Positions 1 through 5,412 of a stretch of 6,116 bases of DNA are shown one piece after another. The position numbers and the translations under genes were made by a program. Origin of the DNA: Campylobacterales bacterium (lineage in GTDB: Bacteria > Campylobacterota > Campylobacteria > Campylobacterales > QNZT01); NCBI GenBank assembly GCA_026985685.1, contig JALSQA010000475.1, positions 1-6,116 on the forward strand, in the 5' to 3' direction. The first letter of the stretch is position 1, and each line of letters starts with the position of its first letter. The notes under the pieces were generated by a model. The model made no database searches, had not been told where the DNA came from, and saw only the letters and a list, made by a program, of their open reading frames with translations.

Positions 1-1197
1 TTTCATACCAAAATTTACTTCTTTGGCATGTTTTGCATTTTCACTGCGATGAAGTCCTAAAAAGGTAATCCCATAAGCTTTGACAAAACAAGCTATCGCC
101 AAACCAGCAGTTATCGCTAAAGAAAATATAGCAAAAGGAATGGCTAATTTTAAAGATGTATCCACAATAGCACTTGAGCCTAACATCGATTGAAAAATCA
201 TCCACTCACTCAAAAAGCCATTTGTAGGTGGAAGTGCTGAAATAGAGATGGACGCTAGTAAAAATGTCCATGCTGTAACAGGCATAGTTTTAATAAGTGA
301 ACCATACTTTTCAATATTTTTTGTATGTGTCTGGTGAAGTACACTACCAGCTCCCATGAAAAGTAAAGATTTGAAACTCATGTGATTGAAGGTGTGAAAC
401 AGTGCAGCGATAAAAGCAAAAGAGCTTAAAACCTTCAAGCCCAAAGAGTCAAAAATCATACCCATACCAAAACCAATCAAAATAATACCTATATTTTCTA
501 TAGAGTGATTTGCCAGCAAAGCTTTTATATCATGTTCACTCAAAGCATATAAAACACCTATGATAGAAGATAGCGACCCCACAACCAAGATAACAATCCC
601 CCACTCCAAAGGCCAAGGATAAAGTACATCAAATAAAAATCGAAACATCCCATAAATAGCAATTTTTAGCATCACTCCACTCATCAAAGCAGAAACTGGC
701 GAAGGTGCAGCAGGATGTGCATAAGGAAGCCAGACATGAAGTGGTACAGCTCCAGCTTTACTCAAAAAGCCTAATACAAGTAAGAAAAACAGTAGTGTAG
801 GATAAGTAAATGCACTAGCAACCAATTTCATCTGAGAAAAAGATATCTCCAAATCTCCATCAGTTGTAATAAGAAAAAACATTAACAAAAATATAAATCC
901 AAAATGAGTCATAAAAAAGTAAAAACGCCCCGCATCAATAGTTTTTTTATCTTTAACTTCTGTTAAAATAAGTTGCCAGCTTGTTAAACTCATAAGCTCC
1001 CAAAAGAACAAAAAGACAAGGGCATTGGCACTGATAACAACACCAATCATCGAAAGGATAAAGGCAACATAATGCACACTAAAATGTGCTTTTCTCTTAA
1101 TATGAGGAAAATAACCAAAAGTATAAAATAAATTTGGCAAAACACCAAGCAAAATAAGGGCAATAAAGACAATACTGAGTGTATCAAACAAGAACAT
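1..1197 (-). CDS. hyfB: HyfB/HycC-like hydrogenase-4 membrane subunit (proton-conducting transporter family), 3' end beyond window
   Basis: Reading from an ATG at 1197, 399 codons stay open to the left edge, so the C-terminus is missing. The product is a very hydrophobic polytopic protein of the NuoL/NuoM/MrpA antiporter-like family. Its best resemblance is to HyfB/HycC of formate hydrogenlyase and hydrogenase-4 complexes, which couple hydrogenase electron flow to ion movement in the inner membrane. Visible signatures are the channel glutamate E67 in FFWELMSL, lysine K147 in GFLSKAGAVPLHVWLP, the HyfB-typical AHPAAPSPVSALMSG at about 161-174, K178, HDIKALLA around K225, and K276 in HMSFKSLLF. 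These match family Glu/Lys channel residues. The start is limited by an in-frame TAG at 1212-1210. Beginning at 1197, the protein lacks the two helices (roughly 70 residues) that precede this point in E. coli HyfB. The ribosome site is weak (AGAAG). A DabB- or Mrp-type transporter is less likely, given the AHPAAPS motif. Confidence 0.85.
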   Translation of the reverse strand, partial: MFLFDTLSIVFIALILLGVLPNLFYTFGYFPHIKRKAHFSVHYVAFILSMIGVVISANALVFLFFWELMSLTSWQLILTEVKDKKTIDAGRFYFFMTHFGFIFLLMFFLITTDGDLEISFSQMKLVASAFTYPTLLFFLLVLGFLSKAGAVPLHVWLPYAHPAAPSPVSALMSGVMLKIAIYGMFRFLFDVLYPWPLEWGIVILVVGSLSSIIGVLYALSEHDIKALLANHSIENIGIILIGFGMGMIFDSLGLKVLSSFAFIAALFHTFNHMSFKSLLFMGAGSVLHQTHTKNIEKYGSLIKTMPVTAWTFLLASISISALPPTNGFLSEWMIFQSMLGSSAIVDTSLKLAIPFAIFSLAITAGLAIACFVKAYGITFLGLHRSENAKHAKEVNFGMK

Positions 1198-1249
1198 AAC
1201 TTCTACGACCTATGTGAATTGTATATTTGAAAGGAGAACTTTAAGAGGT

Positions 1250-1263
1250 CCTAAATATTTAGG
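1250..1263. repeat. Perfect 14-base palindrome CCTAAATATTTAGG in the hyfB leader/promoter
   Basis: The bases CCTAAATATTTAGG read the same on both strands with no loop and no mismatch. The palindrome sits just downstream of the TAATAT box and overlaps the start point expected from it, about 53 bases before the hyfB-like ATG. That position suits a dimeric repressor operator. It is too loop-free to be a good RNA hairpin. No other copy was noticed in the window. The operator role is inferred. Confidence 0.4.
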
Positions 1264-1266
1264 CGG

Positions 1267-1287
1267 ATATTAGCAAAAAAGAGTATA
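1267..1287 (-). promoter_or_regulatory. Probable sigma-70 promoter of the hyfB-like gene
   Basis: Reading the minus strand, a T-rich tract is followed by TATACT (1287-1282, five of six consensus bases) and then an extended -10 type TGC-TAATAT (1275-1267). T-rich stretches upstream of TGn-type -10 boxes, with no clear -35, are usual for Campylobacterota vegetative promoters. Transcription would begin near 1275 or 1260 and leave a 60-80 base leader before the ATG at 1197. Which -10 is used cannot be decided from sequence. This is inference from motif match only. Confidence 0.45.
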
Positions 1288-1332
1288 AAAAATACTAACA
1301 AAAGATAATTAAATATAAATTTTTATAACCTT

Positions 1333-1359
1333 AGCACACCAAAAGATATTTGGTGTGCT
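1333..1359 (-). terminator. Strong 11-bp hairpin after yfdX, probable terminator without a clear T-tract
   Basis: AGCACACCAAA (1333-1343) pairs perfectly with TTTGGTGTGCT (1349-1359) around a 5-base loop. The hairpin lies 17 bases past the yfdX stop codon, the usual place for an intrinsic terminator. The minus-strand sequence after the stem is AAGGTTATAAAAATTT, which is AU-rich but not a run of Us, so termination may be inefficient. The stem might instead protect the transcript's 3' end. No gene on the plus strand would use it. Confidence 0.5.
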
Positions 1360-1376
1360 CATTTAAGCAGAGTTTA

Positions 1377-2228
1377 TTAAAACTTATCTTTAAAAGATTT
1401 CATTTTACTGATCAACTCATCAAAAAGTTTTTCTGCTTTATTTTTACCTTTAACTTCTTTTTTAGTTTTTTCAATTGCATTTTTGAGTGATTTGTAGGTA
1501 ACATCACTTTTACTTGTATAGCCTAGTAATTTTGCTTTTTCAAGCTCTTTTTGTGCTTGGGTAAGATGTTTTAGTGCTTGTTTTTTATCCTCTTTTGCAA
1601 TATTACTTGCAGCTACTATCAAAGCCTGAGCTTTTAAAACTGGGATAGGTACAACAACAACATTCTCAATCATTGTATTTAATGCAGTAACCAACACTGC
1701 TTTTGATTCTTGTAACTTATCTTCATGAAGATATTTTGCTGCTAGTTTTAAAGCATCTGGATAAGTTTCTACTGGTAAATTAACACTTACAATATCGATT
1801 TCACTTTGTAGTGTAGTTAAAAGTTTTCTTGCTTCCTGTACTTTACCATCATTTAATAAATCATTTACAAGATCAAGACTTTTTTTGATCTCTTTTGCAT
1901 CACCTACATACTCTACTGCCTTAACAGATGCGTCTATGGGTAATAGTTTTGGTGCATGTTTTGCACTCAAAGCAACCTCTAGTTTTCCAATTGCATCTTC
2001 TAAATCTTTGATAGCTGATTTTGTATCTTTTTTGTCTATATCTGCTATAACTTTTTGGGTTAATACAACAGCATTAATCGCCTCTTTTATGACATGAACT
2101 TGTTTATCTTTAGCTTCTACTTTTGCATTTGAGAGTGCATTTTTAGAAACCTCCGCTGATGTTTTTGCCATCAAACCTGTACTACAAAGTAATGATGCAG
2201 TTACTACTGATAATATAAATTTTTTCAT
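1377..2228 (-). CDS. YfdX-family secreted/periplasmic helical protein
   Basis: This 283-residue protein starts with a clear Sec signal peptide (MKK, hydrophobic core to about residue 20, likely cut after LMA at 21), so it should be periplasmic. The body matches the style of the YfdX family: all-helical, rich in Lys, Ala, Leu and Glu, with a PIPVLKAQALI segment at about 194-204. Family members include E. coli YfdX and Salmonella STY3178. Their molecular role is not settled; E. coli yfdX belongs to the EvgA acid-resistance regulon. Four similar helix-turn-helix units begin near residues 62, 122, 165 and 208, each with an acidic/Lys turn followed by an A/S-x3-L helix. A Lys-rich tail from about 238 makes it longer than E. 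coli YfdX. A good Shine-Dalgarno (AAGGA, 2240-2236) lies 7 bases from the ATG. It is flanked by its own promoter and a downstream hairpin, so it is probably monocistronic. Family call fairly sure, function unknown. Confidence 0.8.
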   Translation of the reverse strand: MKKFILSVVTASLLCSTGLMAKTSAEVSKNALSNAKVEAKDKQVHVIKEAINAVVLTQKVIADIDKKDTKSAIKDLEDAIGKLEVALSAKHAPKLLPIDASVKAVEYVGDAKEIKKSLDLVNDLLNDGKVQEARKLLTTLQSEIDIVSVNLPVETYPDALKLAAKYLHEDKLQESKAVLVTALNTMIENVVVVPIPVLKAQALIVAASNIAKEDKKQALKHLTQAQKELEKAKLLGYTSKSDVTYKSLKNAIEKTKKEVKGKNKAEKLFDELISKMKSFKDKF

Positions 2229-2265
2229 CGTTTAATCCTTTCAATTACATTTTTTTTGTGAAAGA

Positions 2266-2271
2266 ATTTTA
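2266..2271 (-). promoter_or_regulatory. Probable -10 box of the yfdX-family gene
   Basis: TAAAAT on the minus strand (2271-2266, five of six consensus bases) lies 37 bases before the ATG and 25 bases upstream of the AAGGA ribosome site, a normal leader length. No -35 is obvious, as is common in Campylobacterota. The inverted repeat just upstream supports this being a control region rather than plain spacer. Assigned by motif only. Confidence 0.45.
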
Positions 2272-2274
2272 GTT

Positions 2275-2289
2275 AAATTGACTCAATTT
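2275..2289. repeat. 7-1-7 inverted repeat abutting the yfdX -10 box, candidate operator
   Basis: AAATTGA-C-TCAATTT is a perfect inverted repeat with one central base. It ends three bases upstream of the TAAAAT box, so it would occupy the spacer between -35 and -10, where a bound repressor blocks polymerase. The spacing does not fit the FNR site (TTGAT-N4-ATCAA), so the neighbouring Crp-family gene product is not obviously its ligand. As an RNA hairpin the AT-rich stem would be weak. Confidence 0.4.
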
Positions 2290-2292
2290 TTC

Positions 2293-2308
2293 TGCTACAT
2301 AAGTAGCA
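2293..2308 (-). terminator. Small hairpin after corA, weak terminator candidate
   Basis: TGCTAC (2293-2298) and GTAGCA (2303-2308) form a 6-bp stem with a 4-base loop, starting four bases past the corA stop codon. On the minus strand it is followed by GAAAAATTG, not a U run, so at best it is an inefficient terminator or pause. Some read-through from the corA operon into yfdX is possible. Confidence 0.25.
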
Positions 2309-2311
2309 ATT

Positions 2312-3106
2312 TTATCGTTTTGGATGAAATTTTTTGATTTTTTGTATATTTTGCAAGAAAAATGGAAGTATAAAAAGAAGTTCTAGTACAAAAGAAAATA
2401 TAATCATTTTCATTGTGCCATTTGGATCATTTGATAAAGGTAATCCTCCTGTATTCATACCAAAAAAGCCAGTAAGTAGTGTTAATGGTAAAAATATACC
2501 AGAAATAATAGTAAGATAGTATACATTTTTATTCATTTTTTCATCTACCTTAGCTCTATAAAAATCATAAAGGTTATCTAACTTATCCATAGCATCTTTG
2601 GAAAGATCACGAATACGAATCATATGTTCATACACATCGGCAAATGCTAAATCATTAAACTCAGTATCTCTTTTATGATGAGCTATAAATAATTCAAATG
2701 AAAGAGAAGCATGAAACATAAAACGATAAATTAAAGAGACATCTTTTTTATAACTTAACCACTTTTGCATGAACATATTATTTAATCTCTCTTCATACAA
2801 AGACTCTTCTAAATTTTCAATATTAAAGTGATATTTTTGAATATCTTTAATCAATTTTTCTGTTTTGTCATCTAAAAAGTTTTCTAGACCCTCTAATGTA
2901 CCAATCTGTGCTAAACTATTTTTTTCACGATCAAAACTAAAGCACTTGTTTTTATCTATAACAAAAGCATAAGATTTGACATCTATTTTATTTTGTAAAA
3001 TTTCAGGTAGACGAAGAATCAAAACACTATATCCATCAACTGCCACAAAATTAGATGGATGATTTGGATTTTCGATATCTTCCAAAAGATGTATATCAAT
3101 AGTCAT
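2312..3106 (-). CDS. CorA/ZntB-family divalent metal cation transporter
   Basis: This 264-residue protein has the layout of the CorA family. A soluble N-terminal domain (about 1-85) is followed by a long helical region (about 80-195, charged, coiled-coil-like) and two C-terminal membrane helices (about 196-215 and 232-252). The family selectivity signature GMN is at 216-218, directly after the first helix, and a short basic tail (KKFHPKR) ends the chain. Known members form pentamers in the inner membrane and carry Mg2+, Co2+, Ni2+ or Zn2+. The loop after GMN reads TGGLPL, closer to ZntB-type loops than to the acidic loop of classical CorA, so the transported ion is not decided. It is shorter than E. 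coli CorA (about 316). Its start overlaps the end of the Crp-like gene by 11 bases, implying translational coupling. An AAAGATAG stretch upstream may serve as a weak ribosome site. Confidence 0.85.
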   Translation of the reverse strand: MTIDIHLLEDIENPNHPSNFVAVDGYSVLILRLPEILQNKIDVKSYAFVIDKNKCFSFDREKNSLAQIGTLEGLENFLDDKTEKLIKDIQKYHFNIENLEESLYEERLNNMFMQKWLSYKKDVSLIYRFMFHASLSFELFIAHHKRDTEFNDLAFADVYEHMIRIRDLSKDAMDKLDNLYDFYRAKVDEKMNKNVYYLTIISGIFLPLTLLTGFFGMNTGGLPLSNDPNGTMKMIIFSFVLELLFILPFFLQNIQKIKKFHPKR

Positions 3107-3773
3107 TTTCTATCTTTTTTAACAATTTATCCACGTTATCAATCGCTAACTTTTTTCGCTCTATATGTAAGATACCCTCTTTTTTAAGTTGTTGGAGATG
3201 ACGATTTACAACATGACGAACTGTACCTATCATAGAAGCTATCTCTTCATGTGAAAGTTTATGTAAAAGTCCTAAAGGAGAAAGTGAGTTTTTTAAATTT
3301 AAATTTTTTAAAATAAGTTTCATCAATCTTGTAGATGTATCATACAAAGAAAGATCAGTTGCTAACTCTTCAATTTGACGCATCTGTCTAGCCATATATG
3401 GGAAAAATGCTCTGTTAAAAGCAGGATTAGTATCAATCCACTCTCTGACTTTGTCAATCGGCAATACCAAGACCTCTGTATCATCTAAAGCTGTAGTCAT
3501 CACTTCATGATAATCCCTGTCTAATACTGTCAAGACATCAAACATATCAGCATGTGAAAGTAAATAGAGCGTTTGTTCACGATTATTATGAGGATTGTAT
3601 TGATAAACTTTTATACGCCCACTAATAACAATATAAAAATATTTTAGTGTATCATCACTGCTCATAGCAGGCATCCCTTTAGAAAAGAGATGAATTTTTC
3701 CGATACGATTTATCTCCTGAATCAATGAGGAACTGATTTGTTTAAAAGGATCTAGTTTTTCTAAATGCAGCAT
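3096..3773 (-). CDS. Crp/Fnr-family transcriptional regulator with unknown signal
   Basis: The 225-residue product shows the two-domain Crp plan. A cyclic-nucleotide-binding-like beta roll spans about 15-110 (FYIVISGRIKVYQ and later VLVLPIDKVREW are typical). A long dimerisation helix follows at about 115-140. A C-terminal winged helix-turn-helix covers about 173-210, with recognition helix TVRHVVNRHLQQLKKEG. It has no cysteine at all, which rules out an FNR-type Fe-S cluster, and lacks the GE-x-RxA phosphate cassette that binds cAMP in Crp, so the effector is not predictable; a heme or NO sensor of the DNR sort is possible. R186 stands where FNR-type recognition helices have Glu, so DNA specificity should differ from FNR. 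It begins 5 bases after the gmhB stop and overlaps the corA start by 11 bases, so control of metal transport or of its own operon is a natural guess, not shown. Confidence 0.88.
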   Translation of the reverse strand: MLHLEKLDPFKQISSSLIQEINRIGKIHLFSKGMPAMSSDDTLKYFYIVISGRIKVYQYNPHNNREQTLYLLSHADMFDVLTVLDRDYHEVMTTALDDTEVLVLPIDKVREWIDTNPAFNRAFFPYMARQMRQIEELATDLSLYDTSTRLMKLILKNLNLKNSLSPLGLLHKLSHEEIASMIGTVRHVVNRHLQQLKKEGILHIERKKLAIDNVDKLLKKIENDY

Positions 3774-3778
3774 GTATA

Positions 3779-4312
3779 CTATCTTTTGATTATTTTTGCA
3801 ATATCTTTGATGTTACTTACACAAAAATCTGCACCTTTTAAATCATCACAATCACCTCTGCTTACAAAAATCGTTTTACCTACTTTTGCATTTTTACCAG
3901 CATCTATATCACTCTTTTTATCACCTATCATACATGAAGAAGCTAGATCTATATCAAACTCTTTTTGTGCATCTAGTATCATTTTGGGATTTGGCTTTCT
4001 ACATTGACAAGAGACTTCAGGAGCGTGAGAGCAGTGAAAAACTTTTTTGATATCAATACCTTCTTGTTTAAATCTCTCTAACATCCAGGCAGTCAAAATA
4101 TCAAAATCTTTTTGAGTATAATAACCACGCCCTATTCCTGATTGATTTGTCACTATCACCAAAAGATAACCAAGTTCCTGAAAATAACGCAAAAGTGAGA
4201 AAATACCATCCATAAACTCAAAATCTTCTATCTTGCATACATATTGTTTATCAATATTAATCACACCATCACGATCTAAAAACAGTGCTTTATTTTGCTT
4301 TTTTGAGTTCAT
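3779..4312 (-). CDS. gmhB: D-glycero-D-manno-heptose 1,7-bisphosphate 7-phosphatase (GmhB-type HAD phosphatase)
   Basis: GmhB removes the C7 phosphate of heptose bisphosphate in the cytoplasm, a step in making ADP-heptose for the lipopolysaccharide inner core. The 177-residue length fits. HAD motif I is LDRDGVIN with nucleophile D13 and acid/base D15; motif II is VTNQSGIGRG (T55); motif III is R105-K106; motif IV is GDKKSD at 130-135. The zinc-loop ligands of the GmhB subgroup are visible as C94-x-H96 and C102-x-C104, which separates it from other small HAD enzymes. A histidinol-phosphatase activity is the main alternative, since that family is homologous. The start overlaps the end of the TPR gene by 23 bases. 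GGAAG touches the ATG directly with no spacer, so initiation probably depends on ribosomes arriving from upstream. No other heptose genes are in the window. Confidence 0.85.
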   Translation of the reverse strand: MNSKKQNKALFLDRDGVINIDKQYVCKIEDFEFMDGIFSLLRYFQELGYLLVIVTNQSGIGRGYYTQKDFDILTAWMLERFKQEGIDIKKVFHCSHAPEVSCQCRKPNPKMILDAQKEFDIDLASSCMIGDKKSDIDAGKNAKVGKTIFVSRGDCDDLKGADFCVSNIKDIAKIIKR

Positions 4313-5105
4313 CTTCCAAATCTTTTTCTAATATTTGTTTTTCATCTTCTTTTTTATAATGTACTTTAACATGAGAAAGTATATAAGAAGCCATACGAAG
4401 ATAAATCAAGCCCAATTTATTTTCATTTTGAATATTTTTGAGTAATTTACCCAAATAGTAATTAGCATAAAAATTATATGGCTCACGTTTAACTGCATCC
4501 ATTAAAACTTCTTGGCTTTTTGCATTTTCTCCTAGATTCATGTACGTAAGAGCTAGTTCTATCTCTATATCTATTTGTGGCTTTTTCAATGCCAGGCTTT
4601 TTTCATAAGCTTTTGCAGCTTCTGAAAAAATACCTACTTCATAGTAAGTATTACCTAGCTCATTATACAATTCAAAATCTTTATTTTTGTATGCGAGTTC
4701 ATTTAATCTACTAAGTCTAAGTGCTAAATCCAAAATCTTTGAAATCTTCTGTTTTTCTACATATTCTGGATTTAGGGTATATGCTCTTCTTATCAAATCA
4801 AATGCCTGTGATACTCTATTTGTACGAAGATATAATGATGCTAGTTTCAACATACACTCTACATTTTGAGGATCTTCTTTTAAGATTTTTTCTAAAAAAG
4901 TAGATTTTTGTGTTGTTTTATTTTCATTGATATAATAATACTCCCGACAAACAGGAAAACTTTTAGCATACAAAAATCCAAAAGATAAAAGTAGCAAAAA
5001 CGCAATTTTACGACTATTTTTTAAACTTTTTATGCCTATATCTATCATTTGTAAAAAATTATTATCTATTTTTAGTCCCATGAGCACATTATATATAGAT
5101 AGCAT
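4290..5105 (-). CDS. Secreted TPR-repeat protein of unknown function
   Basis: The open frame from the first ATG gives 271 residues. A signal peptide-like stretch lies at about 30-48 (RKIAFLLLLSFGFLYAKS, likely cut after YA). The 29 residues before it are unusually long for a signal peptide, so the ATG at 5048 (residue 20) or 5081 (residue 9) may be the true start; none has a good ribosome site. The mature part holds TPR units at about 82-115, 145-178 and 179-212, with a weaker one at about 213-245 (NELGNTYYEVGIFSEAAKAY is typical), then a charged tail (KKEDEKQILEKDLEDELKKAK). TPRs are protein-binding scaffolds, so this is likely a periplasmic or envelope adaptor. The residue before C53 is Val, which does not suit a lipobox. 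First gene of the gmhB-crp-corA unit, 64 bases after ccoS, so a link to cbb3 oxidase assembly or to envelope biogenesis is possible but unproven. Confidence 0.75.
   Translation of the reverse strand: MLSIYNVLMGLKIDNNFLQMIDIGIKSLKNSRKIAFLLLLSFGFLYAKSFPVCREYYYINENKTTQKSTFLEKILKEDPQNVECMLKLASLYLRTNRVSQAFDLIRRAYTLNPEYVEKQKISKILDLALRLSRLNELAYKNKDFELYNELGNTYYEVGIFSEAAKAYEKSLALKKPQIDIEIELALTYMNLGENAKSQEVLMDAVKREPYNFYANYYLGKLLKNIQNENKLGLIYLRMASYILSHVKVHYKKEDEKQILEKDLEDELKKAK
5088..5093 (-). promoter_or_regulatory. Consensus TATAAT -10 box inside the 5' end of the TPR frame
   Basis: On the minus strand, TATAAT (5093-5088) is a perfect -10 hexamer set in an AT-rich run. It would start transcription near 5081. 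That lies downstream of the first ATG (5105) and at or before the in-frame ATGs at 5081 and 5048. If real, it gives the TPR-gmhB-crp-corA unit its own promoter and makes 5048 the more likely start (about 33-base leader), or 5081 a leaderless start. No clear -35 is seen, and chance TATAAT matches are common in DNA this AT-rich. Confidence 0.4.
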
Positions 5106-5169
5106 TAAAACTCGTTATTCTATATTTTTAATCTTTTAAAATTAAGACTCAGTTTATCTGTGCTCTATT

Positions 5170-5400
5170 TTAATCTGGTGGTCTATAATTTTTTTCACGC
5201 TTTTTCTTTGCTTCTTTTCTTTTGGCTTCCATTAGTGCTGCATCTTGTAAATCTTCTATATTATCATGATGAGCACCATCTAAAAAACGCTTAGGATCAT
5301 CAAATTGACCAGTTTTTAAACCCCATAAAAGTGCCACTAGTCCAAGAGCACCTAAAAATGTGGAAATACCAATCATCAACGCTATAATATTACTATCCAT
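5170..5400 (-). CDS. ccoS: Cytochrome oxidase maturation protein CcoS, cbb3-type
   Basis: This 76-residue protein has one N-terminal membrane helix (about 5-27) followed directly by the CcoS hallmark WGLKTGQFDDP (26-36) and a hydrophilic, Lys-rich tail. CcoS is a small inner-membrane factor needed for putting the cofactors into cbb3 cytochrome c oxidase, the high-affinity terminal oxidase of microaerobes. The start is well supported by an AGAGG ribosome site (5410-5406) five bases from the ATG. It follows the copper ATPase gene by 12 bases, the usual ccoI-ccoS order, so the two are surely co-transcribed. The tail after residue 50 (KRKEAKKKREKNYRPPD) is strongly basic. Confidence 0.92.
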   Translation of the reverse strand: MDSNIIALMIGISTFLGALGLVALLWGLKTGQFDDPKRFLDGAHHDNIEDLQDAALMEAKRKEAKKKREKNYRPPD

Positions 5401-5412
5401 TTTTTCCTCTTT

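Noticed and set aside
1229..1245. Good Shine-Dalgarno-like GAAAGGAG on the plus strand
   Set aside because: No ATG, GTG or TTG follows at a workable distance and no plus-strand gene is present.
1885..2097. Plus-strand 70-codon frame
   Set aside because: Lies wholly inside the yfdX-family gene on the other strand; its composition mirrors that gene and it has no family resemblance.
2334..2519. Plus-strand 61-codon frame
   Set aside because: Antisense shadow of the CorA-like gene's membrane region.
3765..4007. Plus-strand 80-codon hydrophobic frame
   Set aside because: Antisense to gmhB, whose motifs are unambiguous.
4687..4903. Two overlapping plus-strand 60-codon frames
   Set aside because: Both are antisense to the TPR gene and to each other; no sign of coding use.
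5128..5145. Imperfect palindrome TTAATCTTTTAAAATTAA upstream of the TPR promoter, considered as a Crp-family site
   Set aside because: Only A/T-rich half-sites, with mismatches; too easily found by chance in this DNA, and it does not match FNR or Crp consensus.
5082..5165. GAGCACA ... TGTGCTC inverted repeat, 70 bases apart
   Set aside because: Seven-base arms at this distance are expected by chance, and the pairing would cross the promoter with no clear function.
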